From: JBBATK01 sp040398805
GTDB lineage: Bacteria > Bacteroidota > Ignavibacteria > Kapaibacteriales > NICIL-2
Length of the DNA: 64,000 nt
Direction of reading: 5' to 3'
Assembly (NCBI GenBank): GCA_040398805.1
Contig: JBBATK010000012.1
Coordinates: 16,560 to 80,559 of the forward strand
Below are positions 53,201-59,500 of this stretch, piece after piece. How positions within the stretch are numbered: the stretch's first letter is position 1; the number at the start of each line of letters is the position of its first letter. The notes beneath the pieces are model-generated. The model was given only the letters and a program-made list of their open reading frames with translations, was not told the DNA's origin and did no database searches. The position numbers were made by a program, and so were the translations under genes.

Positions 53201-55866
53201 AGCCACCACGCACCTCCGGTGATATTGAACGCCGTTGGAAGAAGATACTGCTTGGTGACTGCGAAACTGGGTTGGTTGACCGTGACGGCGATCCACAAAG
53301 CCGAGGATCCATTACCGAAACTGAAAGTTCCCAGATCCACCGCATCATTGATAACCGTCGGGATGGACCGTGTCATACTCCGCGTACGGAAATTCGTCAG
53401 ACGCAAGTCTCCCGTGACATCAAGTCGTTCGGCAGGGCTCGTCGTGCCTATACCAACATTACCCGCGGCATCTATCCGCATGCGCTCCGTGTTGTTCGAG
53501 CGGAGAATGACGGGAAACGCATTCGCCGAACCGAGGAACTGCGTCGTAGAATCCGCGAGAGTATTGCCCGTCAGCGCCCAACCGCTTGCTGCCAGCAACG
53601 CCGCACGCGTCGTTTTCGTCACCTGGTTACTGCTGTTGATCATAAGCACGGAGTCCGCTACCGCCGCCGATGCCGTGCTGGAGAGGGTGAGCGTACCGCC
53701 GATGGTGGTGGCACCGGAGGGTCCGACGCGGAACTGCGTGGTTCCTGCATTGTTCTGCAGGTCAAGAAGATCCGCAGTCTGACCCGATGCCCCCTTGATG
53801 AGCAATCCTTCGTTCGCTGCTGCGGCAGGGGTGATCTGCACTTGCGCATCGCCAGTCGCGGTGGTCGGGTCGGCACCGACGCCGACACGGCCCTGCAAAC
53901 GCGTGGCGGCGATACTGCTGTTACCGAGAACGGCGGTATTGCTACCAAGACCGCGCGCACCGGCGCCGATGACGATGGTATTCGCATCGCCGTCTGCCAA
54001 GGCCCGGGTATCGTTGCCAAGAAACACCGAGTTACTCACCGAATTGAGTGGCGTACCCGCGTTGATATGACGACCTGCTTCGAAACCGAGAGCAGTACTA
54101 CTTCCTGCGGTATTATGATAAAGCGCTCGTGTACCGACAGCCGTGTTGTTATCGCCCGTCGCGTTGGAGTAGAGAGCTTGCATACCAACAGCACTGTTGT
54201 TGTTTCCGGTCGTATTCGAATAAAGTGCGCTCATACCGACGGCACTGTTAGAGTACCCCGTCGTGTTCAGATACAGCGCTTGCTTACCGAAGGCACTACT
54301 CTGGTAACCGGTCTGGTTGGAGTATAAGGCGCTCATACCGACGGCACTATTATCGTATCCGGTGGTATTCGTAAACAGTGCGCTCATACCGACGGCACTG
54401 TTGGACGAACCGGTCGTGTTGAATCGCAAAGCGGTGCTTCCCAAAGCACTATTATGGATCCCGGTCGTGTTGGCCGCAAGCCCGTTCGCGCCTACAACGC
54501 TATTCGTCGAAATGCCGGATGCCCCACGACCCACGTTCACACCATTCGCTACCACATCATTCTGCGTACTCAGCACACCCGCTGTGCTGATCTGTGCCTG
54601 GATGACGTTGTTCGTTACGAAGCTCAGGTCCCGCGCACTCGCCGCCGTCCCCGTCGTTCCGACGAAGTTTCCGGTGGGTGCGGCTCCCAGCGTGCCACCA
54701 TTTGTCGTGCCACTATTTCCCGAAAGAGTCCATGCATTCGCTCCGGCAAGAAGAGCCGCACGCGTCGTCTTCGTGACCTGGTTGCTGCTATTGATCATGA
54801 GGACGGAGTCCGCCGCGGCGGCGGAGGCCGTGCTCGAGAGCGTGAGGGTACTGCCGATGGTCGATGCCCCCGTGGCACGGAAGGTTCCTGCCACGTCAAG
54901 AAGAGTGCTTGGAGTCGTGGTACCGACACCTATGTTACCGTCTTCTGTAATAGTCATTCTTTCTGTTGAGGCTACTAAACCTGTTCTGTCGGTAAAGAAA
55001 CCAATCCTTGATGCTGGCACTCCTAAATGACCGTTGGCATTATTATACACTTTCATACCGTTGAATCGTGCACTGAGCTGACTATTTCGAGATAGCCCAT
55101 AATAATATTCCTGCCATGTATCTGTCGTAATATTCAAATTCGTGGGACCGACAATTCCGGAACTTGCGAAACGAATACTACCATTGACATCTAGTTTTTC
55201 CGTAGGCGCATCAGTACCTATACCCACATTACCACCAGCCGTGATCCGTATGCGCTCACTACCGTTGGTATTCACCGCAACGGCTGCACTACCGCCGTAG
55301 ATTCCTGCGCTTGGACTGCCGACCGTATTGCTGAACTCGATGCCTGTCATGCCTGAAACTCGAGACAGCTCGATGCTGCGAAAATCAGTGGAAGTGATCA
55401 ACAGTGGATTTGCTCCTCCATCAATGTGCAGTCTCCTCACGGGACTGCTCGTTCCGATACCGATGTTACCACTCGATGTTATCCGCATGCGCTCCGTGTT
55501 GTTCGAGCGCAGAATGACGGGAAACGCATTCGCCGAACCGAGGAACTGGGTCGTGGAATCGGTAAGGGTGTTACCCGTGAGCGACCACGCGGTATTGGTG
55601 ACGAGGGATGCGGCCGTGGTCCAACTGAGCAGTCCGTTTCCGTCGTTCAGCATCACCGACGACGCTGCACCTTGAGCACCCGGCCAGGTGAGCGAGTAAC
55701 TCGTGATACTGCTCGGTGGCTGGAACATGATGGACTTGGACGGATCCGAAGGATGGATGACACGTAACGACTGATGGGTCGTGGCACCTTGTCCGTGCAG
55801 GACGGTGACAGCAGACAACCAGACGATGACGGTCGATATGACGGAACGGAGGTTTTTCATGGGCAT
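44260..55866 (-). CDS. Giant secreted tail-fibre-like protein with C-terminal S74 chaperone domain
   Basis: A 3868-aa protein. A signal peptide (MKNLRSVISTVIVWLSAVTV, from the second ATG at 55860) is followed by a short beta-rich domain (MFQPPSSITSYSLTWPGAQG). The rest is about 30 copies of a repeat cored on NTERMRITSAGNVGIGTTTP, often followed by LLDVAGTFRATGASTIGGTL and SVLMINSSNQVTKTTRAAL. Near residue ~470-600 is a YadA-head-like array of 17-residue units (nt 54067-54471). The last ~85 residues are an S74/endosialidase-type intramolecular chaperone (SSDARLKDVI, IGYLAQEVQTTHPDQV, then a coiled coil LLVEKIRQLEKRVEELEQQ). In phages this domain drives trimerisation and then cleaves itself off, so a trimeric fibre is plausible. 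Several internal segments are strikingly AT-rich. The true start could be either ATG at 55866 or 55860. Confidence 0.87.
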   Translation of the reverse strand: MPMKNLRSVISTVIVWLSAVTVLHGQGATTHQSLRVIHPSDPSKSIMFQPPSSITSYSLTWPGAQGAASSVMLNDGNGLLSWTTAASLVTNTAWSLTGNTLTDSTTQFLGSANAFPVILRSNNTERMRITSSGNIGIGTSSPVRRLHIDGGANPLLITSTDFRSIELSRVSGMTGIEFSNTVGSPSAGIYGGSAAVAVNTNGSERIRITAGGNVGIGTDAPTEKLDVNGSIRFASSGIVGPTNLNITTDTWQEYYYGLSRNSQLSARFNGMKVYNNANGHLGVPASRIGFFTDRTGLVASTERMTITEDGNIGVGTTTPSTLLDVAGTFRATGASTIGSTLTLSSTASAAAADSVLMINSSNQVTKTTRAALLAGANAWTLSGNSGTTNGGTLGAAPTGNFVGTTGTAASARDLSFVTNNVIQAQISTAGVLSTQNDVVANGVNVGRGASGISTNSVVGANGLAANTTGIHNSALGSTALRFNTTGSSNSAVGMSALFTNTTGYDNSAVGMSALYSNQTGYQSSAFGKQALYLNTTGYSNSAVGMSALYSNTTGNNNSAVGMQALYSNATGDNNTAVGTRALYHNTAGSSTALGFEAGRHINAGTPLNSVSNSVFLGNDTRALADGDANTIVIGAGARGLGSNTAVLGNSSIAATRLQGRVGVGADPTTATGDAQVQITPAAAANEGLLIKGASGQTADLLDLQNNAGTTQFRVGPSGATTIGGTLTLSSTASAAVADSVLMINSSNQVTKTTRAALLAASGWALTGNTLADSTTQFLGSANAFPVILRSNNTERMRIDAAGNVGIGTTSPAERLDVTGDLRLTNFRTRSMTRSIPTVINDAVDLGTFSFGNGSSALWIAVTVNQPSFAVTKQYLLPTAFNITGGAWWLVQPLSSTAAYGGNDFEIDASVTNGTVSLRLRRTGGSSDRIAHILIKEEGINTSTFTPSTAVNSVAAPSVIFPATPLRQVSGRVGINTIAPVSTLDVTGTLGVSGASTIGGALTLSSTASAAAADSVLMINSSNQVTKTTRAALTAASSWALTGNSLTDSTTQFLGSANAFPVILRSNNTERMRITSAGNVGIGVINPLTRFDSRGTILVSTNITGNNILAFGNSASYGPLNGAPDGSHGSSFIVGNSTNDPGAASNLSFWTTVGGNVNERVRITSAGNVGIGDASPAALLTVGSGDLFQVNSSGAIAAVTGITTTGGYTQSGAGVNTLSGATTVGGTLTLSSAASAAATDSVLMINSSNQVTKTTRAALVAGTGWALTGNASTNPTNNFIGTTDNVDFTIRTANVEQLRVTSSGNVGIGVSAPSAKLDVAGDVRANGEGVYMGADAGASRLGFVKKAGSSPVFAAGSGTSLMFGHWSTADIRGNVSAGTFTERLRINASGNVGVGTTAPSAKLDVVGDIVAHSEDTYIGVDAPGNSRLGLVKKTGLSPVIAAGSGSPVSFGNWSTVNLLGNVSTGTYTENMRITSSGNVGIGDATPVAMLTVGNGDLFQVNSSGAIAAVTGITTTGGYTQSGASVNTLSGATTIGGTLTLSSTASAATTDSVLMINSSNQVTKTTRAALFAGTGWALAGNSITDASTQFLGTTSNQPLVIRTNNTERMRITSAGNVGIGTNNPSGLLHLEGGSGATGVQLYVSTTAGYTGPAAGNAAFPGGAKIVLWNDAATPQRASIGMDPNADIWFNNAGGQAGSGFTFYTGNGASAAPAARLKIAKDGNVGIGTTSPSSLLSVGSTSQFQVNSSGAIAAVTGITTSGGYTQSGAGVNTLSGATIIGSTLTLSSTASAAAADSVLMINSSNQVTKTTRAALFAGTGWALAGNSITDASTQFLGTTSNQPLVIRTNNTERIRITSAGLVGIGTANPSVPLTMQTPTTGSVVDMLRFQVASNASGSGQRISWFSDVQNAYIDGVRDTDAGPTMSLRFGVGVGEVMRMNVGGNVGIGTTSPATRLDVSGGLRVVGDPSSTGLGANLLIDGSPNAIASLLFRQNAGDVHRGFIRIDATSVNNVQMEFGTANTTRMVIGGAALGGNVGIGTTTPSTLLDVAGTFRATGASTIGGTLTLSSTASAAAADSVLMVNSSNQVTKTTRAALFAASGWSLTGNAGTSASSNFIGTTDAVDFVARTNGTERMRITSGGVVGIGTDNPTQGYAGTIANVKLALRSGAVGAEYGSSVLLLGGNDNHYSSIAGVHTQFGNTYLAFGTSAAVSNPTERMRITSAGNVGIGDTTPVAMLTVGNGDLFQVNSSGAIAAVTGITTSGGYTQSGAGVNTLSGATTIGGTLTLSSAASAAAADSVLMINSSNQVTKTTRAELFAASGWSLTGNTLADSTTQFLGSANAFPVILRSNNTERMRITSSGNVGIGTNNPGAPLQVGNYTQLTNDNTNEFAVLTAKTAVGGGQRVFVSATDFRLGTSVTAPTLYTASGNVGIGTTTPQSRLDIAVGSTAAPTYKGAVRVLGGSETAEGGLEIQNSPFASGYGWRIFGPDFGSGNVPLVVASRNNSAMWTERIRVTSDGKVGIGTTTPADRLEINNGGILAGNAVNNFRIKVSRTGANPSLLTIGAFTDSPAIEYDGAFGLRFLSGESGTEVMKITTAGNLGIGTTTPSTLLDVAGTFRATGASTIGGTLTLSSTASAAAADSVLMINSSNQVTKTTRAALFAGTGWALAGNSITDASTQFLGTTSNQPLVIRTNNTEKVRVTTDGKVGIGTAGPEALLHVLPTAGSPTSGSAFLVGVRPGFGNSSADRYGHVNFGDLNTVGNPSVVSISSKQVSTGSNLYTDKTGNIAELRFIGTGTDGSTGSQAASVIASTGTPGFGNAFTNLANLDFTVRGPGATDGVASPIRMRITGDGNVGIGTTTPFGRLSVVSTTGTGASVFGWSTGYSVFGPNAGSANGAALALAYNTTSDRAEILSLAPSVSWKPLSLYSAGLDVRSQSSETITATFTTSGNVGIGDATPVAMLTVGNGDLFQVNSSGAIAAATGITAAGTIALNTTGTAATTIGNTTAATAVTIASGTTGRLALTGLPTVTATTGENVLVINASNQVSRITPANLVAGNAWALTGNTGTSASTNFIGTTDAVDFVARTNNTERMRITSAGNVGIGTTTPGSALQVNGNVLFRGTGNTSATNALIIQNVDGTVGFRVQDNGVIAGNDYIPVTSTSGLNIYGGNGAISAIRLRHLSINTHTSGERNTVLVQDIFEPTSGNGTLGMILINPTINQTGGAIGTTRGLYINPVLTAAFDWRSIQWTNNSGYGLFGSGTANNYLAGNLGIGTMTPSSLLSVGSTSQFQVNSSGAIAAVTGITTSGGYTQSGAGVNTLSGATTVGGTLTLSSAASAAATDSVLMINSSNQVTKTTRAALLAGASGWGLTGNALTDSTTQFLGATNAFPLVMRTNNTERMRITSSGFVGIGTTTPGALLEVVSSNTDLGYGVGEQALVLRNNGTVSDRRGAGIRFVYGTSVNASAQIDLVNGSSNQAGSLAFGTRGGTGTISERMRVTSDGNVGIGTTTPDSRLTITGSGSNSIGVMQINPTGADSWSYASSSINSALPVNGTVLHIMGRALSAYNAGYVGFNYVGSGSTSNFLSLGHHSSPHLLNVLANGNIGIGTTTPNAQLQLGQTTANRKIVMFEVANNDHQFFGQGIASNTFRLQIPGVNDRYTFNVGLSSTQSSEIMRIQGDGNVGIGTGAPAARLHVTNTLATTNTTVPVMRLDGQSSGNPAVGLGTGLEFATATTSANTEIGSVIESVTTNVGNNTEAFDLVFRTMAGGATAAERMRISSAGNVTATAFFESSDARLKDVIRRDGDVVYYKWKDGRDDKIHIGYLAQEVQTTHPDQVNTDAKGMMSVHYIELLVEKIRQLEKRVEELEQQRK
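44263..44517 (-). other. S74-type intramolecular chaperone domain coding segment
   Basis: The final ~85 codons of the giant gene encode the SSDARLKDVI start motif, in which the Ser and following residues form the cleavage site in characterised phage proteins, a GYLAQEV segment and a terminal coiled coil with heptad leucines. Confidence 0.85.
46075..46520 (-). other. AT-rich cassette inside giant gene
   Basis: Hand count for 46081-46320 gives 88 G/C of 240 (about 37%), against 46 of 60 (77%) at 46801-46860. The reading frame is kept. It encodes a unique segment (TTRGLYINPVLTAAFDWRSI) flanked on both sides by the usual GNVGIGT repeats. Confidence 0.8.
49205..49470 (-). other. AT-rich cassette inside giant gene
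   Basis: A visibly AT-rich in-frame stretch encoding a unique segment (SVLLLGGNDNHYSSIAGVHT) between GC-rich repeats. Confidence 0.7.
50745..50965 (-). other. AT-rich cassette inside giant gene
   Basis: An AT-rich in-frame stretch encoding a unique segment (GAKIVLWNDAATPQRASIGM) between GC-rich repeats. Confidence 0.7.
52375..52620 (-). other. AT-rich cassette inside giant gene
   Basis: Hand count for 52381-52500 gives 45 G/C of 120 (about 38%). In-frame; it encodes ILAFGNSASYGPLNGAPDGS and neighbours, flanked by GC-rich repeats. Confidence 0.75.
54067..54471 (-). repeat. YadA-head-like 51-bp repeat array in the 3868-aa gene
   Basis: Seven full copies and one shorter copy of a 17-residue unit with consensus NTTGxxNSAVGMSALYS, matching the left-handed beta-roll repeats of trimeric autotransporter adhesin heads. 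It is followed by a conserved cap (NSVFLGNDTRALADGDANTI). Confidence 0.9.
54935..55215 (-). other. AT-rich cassette inside giant gene
   Basis: An AT-rich in-frame stretch encoding a unique segment (TWQEYYYGLSRNSQLSARFN) close to the N-terminal end of the protein, flanked by GC-rich repeats. Confidence 0.7.
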
Positions 55867-56090
55867 TGTGGTTTACCGGACATGCGGGCGGTGTTCACCG
55901 CCCATACCACGCATCGTCCCCTAACGGGACCGAATGGGTATCACATGAGTTTACAGGCAAATTCGATGCCAGAACCATCTCCACGGGGGTGGGAGAGCGT
56001 TCGGAGGTAGGTCAAACGAGGGGTTTGGTCACCATACGCGCGGCGTTTTTGGGCAAAAACGCCGGAATATGGCAAAATGACGTCATTTCT
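55867..56090 (-). other. Leader of the giant gene with two hairpins and a palindrome
   Basis: 224 bp without a gene between the 140-aa gene's stop and the giant gene's ATG. It contains the 14-bp palindrome AAATGACGTCATTT (56075-56088) and a 10-bp stem/4-nt loop hairpin (56041-56064). A GC-rich 8-bp stem with a 2-nt loop (GGGCGGTG/CACCGCCC, 55886-55903) lies just 20-37 nt before the ATG. No clear -7 box was found. Confidence 0.6.
56041..56064 (-). terminator. Hairpin terminator candidate after the 140-aa gene
   Basis: A perfect 10-bp stem CGGCGTTTTT/AAAAACGCCG with a 4-nt loop, 26 nt beyond the stop of the 140-aa gene. No long U run follows; the A/T half of the stem itself supplies T residues. 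It may terminate or merely protect the transcript. Confidence 0.5.
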
Positions 56091-56513
56091 TCACTTCTTC
56101 TTCGACGCGTTGACGATCAGCTGATTGAGCGAGCTTTCCGTCATGGTGGGTTGCACCGCCGCCGTCCATGAGCCGGTAGCGCCGTTGGCGTCGTTCGTAC
56201 ACGTTCCCGTCAGATTCGAGCTGCTATTCCCTGCATCCATGTGGACCGTTCCATTGGAGAAGAGAACCGTCAGGGTGTCGTTGTTGACCTGCCACGTGGG
56301 CTTGTCCTTCACCACGCGGTCATTGTCGAACGAGACGAGCAGTGCCGAACTGTCGCTTTTCATCATGAGATAGAAATGCGTGGGTTCGGCTTGTCCCTGC
56401 CATTGCAAGGTCCCCTGCCAAACGGTAGCAGTCACCGATGAATCCGTGCCTTGCGCCAAGGCGCCGATGGAAAAACCGACGAAAAGAAGAACGAGGATGA
56501 CAATGGATTTCAT
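56091..56513 (-). CDS. Small secreted protein of unknown function
   Basis: A 140-aa exported protein with a signal peptide (MKSIVILVLLFVGFSIGALAQ) and a single predicted beta-sandwich/lipocalin-like domain (WQGTLQWQGQAEPTHFYLMM, NNDTLTVLFSNGTVHMDAGN, GATGSWTAAVQ). It ends with a lysine-rich tail. No family was recognised; the alternating strands and the position of Trp residues resemble small ligand-binding surface proteins. It sits 23 bp after the stop of one giant fibre gene and 224 bp before the next, so it is probably part of the same transcription unit and may assist assembly or anchoring. Confidence 0.78.
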   Translation of the reverse strand: MKSIVILVLLFVGFSIGALAQGTDSSVTATVWQGTLQWQGQAEPTHFYLMMKSDSSALLVSFDNDRVVKDKPTWQVNNDTLTVLFSNGTVHMDAGNSSSNLTGTCTNDANGATGSWTAAVQPTMTESSLNQLIVNASKKK

Positions 56514-56536
56514 GATGTCGAGGTGGTCCGTAAGGA

Positions 56537-59500
56537 TTATTGAACACGGGTGGCTTTAAGGTACGAACCGACTTTCACGCGGGTTTCGTTCGCGCTCGAG
56601 GACTGTTGCGTCCACTGGACGGTCACACTGCCCGCTGTTCCGGCGTTGGCCACATAGCCCTTCAGGATGACCTTGTTCAACGTCGTCGTCAGCGAGGAGA
56701 TATTATCGGTGGCACCACTTGCCGTGATGATACCCTCGCCCACGTTCGCCGTACTCGTCTTCGATGAACTCAGGAACACGGTGGATCCCGCCGGCGAGAC
56801 CACGGTGAACTGCATGCCGCCGTTGGTGGCGTTGTTCGTCGTGACATACATGACGATATCGAACTCATAGGTCTGGTTCGCCGGAATGGACACGGTGAGA
56901 TGATCGTCCGCCTGCAACGCCGTGCTGCTCGTGACGACTTCATCGGCGGACTTCCGGACGAATTGGACACCTGTCGAAACCATGCTTGTGGGGTCGGTCC
57001 AGCTCATGACACCGCCGGTCGTTGCCGACAACATCTGTCCGTTCGTCGTCGGTGCTGCGGTCGGAAGCGTGTACGTGATATTCGCGGCCTGCGCTCCCGC
57101 CTGGATGTTCGTTTGGAAGGTACCTGCCGGATTGCGCAGTTGAAGCTGACCGGCTACACCCGTCGTGGGGTTGATGAGGACATTCCCTGTCGTCGTCATC
57201 CCCGTGGCCGCCGCGATGGCACCGGAGGAGTTCACCTGGAAGAGGTCGCCGTTGCCCACAGTGAAGAGCGATGCGGGCGACACGTCGCCGATACCGACAT
57301 TGCCATTGCCTTGCAAGGTCATGACGGTGGCGTCCGGCAGATCCGTACCGCCATCGGCCAACCGGAAATCCACCCTCGTCTGAGAACTGACGGAGGTACC
57401 GTAACTACCCAGCATCACATCGAATGCGTTCCCCCATTTGACAGTCGCCGTCTGTGGTCTTTGATATCTTGCTATGAGCAAAGAATTGACGGTATTGGTC
57501 GCTTGCGTAGGCAAGTTCACTGTCAGTTGGGCTCCCGGATTGTTCGTACCGATACCGACGTTTCCGCCGGACAGGACGCGCAGACGCTCCGCATTCGACG
57601 TCCGCACGACGAAATCCACCGCGTCGGTCGTTCCGATGAAGTTCGACGATGCGTTCGTGCTACCATTACCGGTCAATGACCATGTCGTACCAGCACCCGT
57701 GACCGTCGTCCAACTCATAGTTCCACTCGCATCGCTACTCAGTACTTGACCCGCCGTCGGAGCCGCCGTGGGCAAGGTGTACGTGATGTTAGCGCCTTGC
57801 GCTCCGGCCCGGATATTCGTTTGGAAGGTACCTGCCGGATTGCGCAGTTGAAGCTGACCGGCTACACCCGCTGTGGGGTTGATGAGGATATTCCCTGTCG
57901 TTGTGATCCCCGCGGCCGCCGCGATGGCACCGGAGGAGTTCACCTGGAAGAGATCCCCGTTACCCACAGTGAAGAGCGATGCGGGCGACACGTCGCCGAT
58001 ACCGACGTTTCCGCCGGAAAGAACGCGCAGACGCTCCGCGTTCGTCGTCCGCACGACGAAATCCACCGCGTCGGTCGTTCCGATGAAGTTCGACGATGCG
58101 TTCGTGCTCGCGTTACCCGTGAGGCCCCACCCCGATGCCGCGATGAGGGCGGCGCGGGTGCTCCGCGTCACCTGATTGCTGGCATTGATAAGAAGTATAT
58201 CGTCCGAGGTCGTGCCTGATGCCACGCTCGTCAGGGTGACCGTCCCGCTCGCACGGAACGTTCCTGCCACATCCAGAACGGTCGCCGGCGCTGTGGTGTT
58301 CACACCCACGTTTCCACCGGTGATGGAGAGTCTCGCCGCTCCTGCCTGCACGAACTCGATATCGTCATCGCCGTCATTCCCGTTTGCGATCTGCAGTTTG
58401 GTATTCTCTCCGGACTCCACGTAGTACCTGATGTACGCATCGTCCCCACCGCCGCCGCCGATGTTGTCCGGCCAGTTCAAACCGAAGCCGGCCGCCGGGG
58501 TGATATCACTACCCATCACCTGCAGGACACTGATGGGCGACGACGTACCGATACCCACATTGCCATTGGCTTGGATACGCATCAACTCGCTGCTCGCCGA
58601 AGTCGACGTGCCGGCATTGAAGGTGAAGACATCTGTGGACGCGGGTATCTGAAAGCGGAGATTATTGCTCGCGATACCCAGACCATAGAACTGGTGATCA
58701 TTGTTCGCGAGCTCAAATAAGACGACTTTCCGGTTGGCGACGGTGTTACTCAACTGGAGCTGAGCGTTCGGAGAGCTTGTTCCAATACCGAGGTTTCCGT
58801 TGTGGATGCGCATGCGCTCGACGTTGTTCGTGCGGAAGGCCAAGCCCTGATTGTCCGTCGTACCGATGAACGAGGTGCCTTCCGTGGTACCGGCATTACC
58901 CTGGGGCGACCAGAAGGTCTGCCACGACGTGGTATCGTTGTTACCGGGATTATTGTCGGTTGCGAGTGCGAACCGGTTGGACCCGAAGGAACTGCTGGCC
59001 GGGCCTGCCGCCGGCAAGGTGTAGGTCAGGTTCACGGTTTGGGGTTGCGCGACAAAGCCCGTGTAGCTCGTGTTACCGGTCGTGTAGAACGGCTCTGCTA
59101 TGCGAAGCTCGTTCGGAAGCGAGTTCCCATTGGAGATGAGGAGGTGACCTTCGACATCGAGTTTTTCGTCGGGCGACGACGTGCCCACGCCAAGGCGAAG
59201 GGACGCATCATCCCAATACAAGCGCGGATCGCTGGTGATCTGCGTCGTTGTCGACCACCACGCCACCTCGCCCACCACGCCCGTACCGCTCACGGGACCG
59301 GGACTACCGGTGCCGGAGGCGGTGCGCCACTCCAAGCTGATATCATATCCCGCTGCGGCACTACCGGACACCGTACTGACCGCCAGAAGTTGATTGACGG
59401 TGGGCACGATAGCCGGGAACGTGTATCGCAGGTCGTACGCTTGAATGGGCGACTGCAGCGACGTATAGTTCTGACCGCTACCATTCGGCTCTTGAATACG

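Noticed and set aside
52550..53782. 410-codon plus-strand open frame with repeats
   Set aside because: Antisense to the giant gene; its repeats (FVTWLLLL) simply mirror the minus-strand repeat coding.
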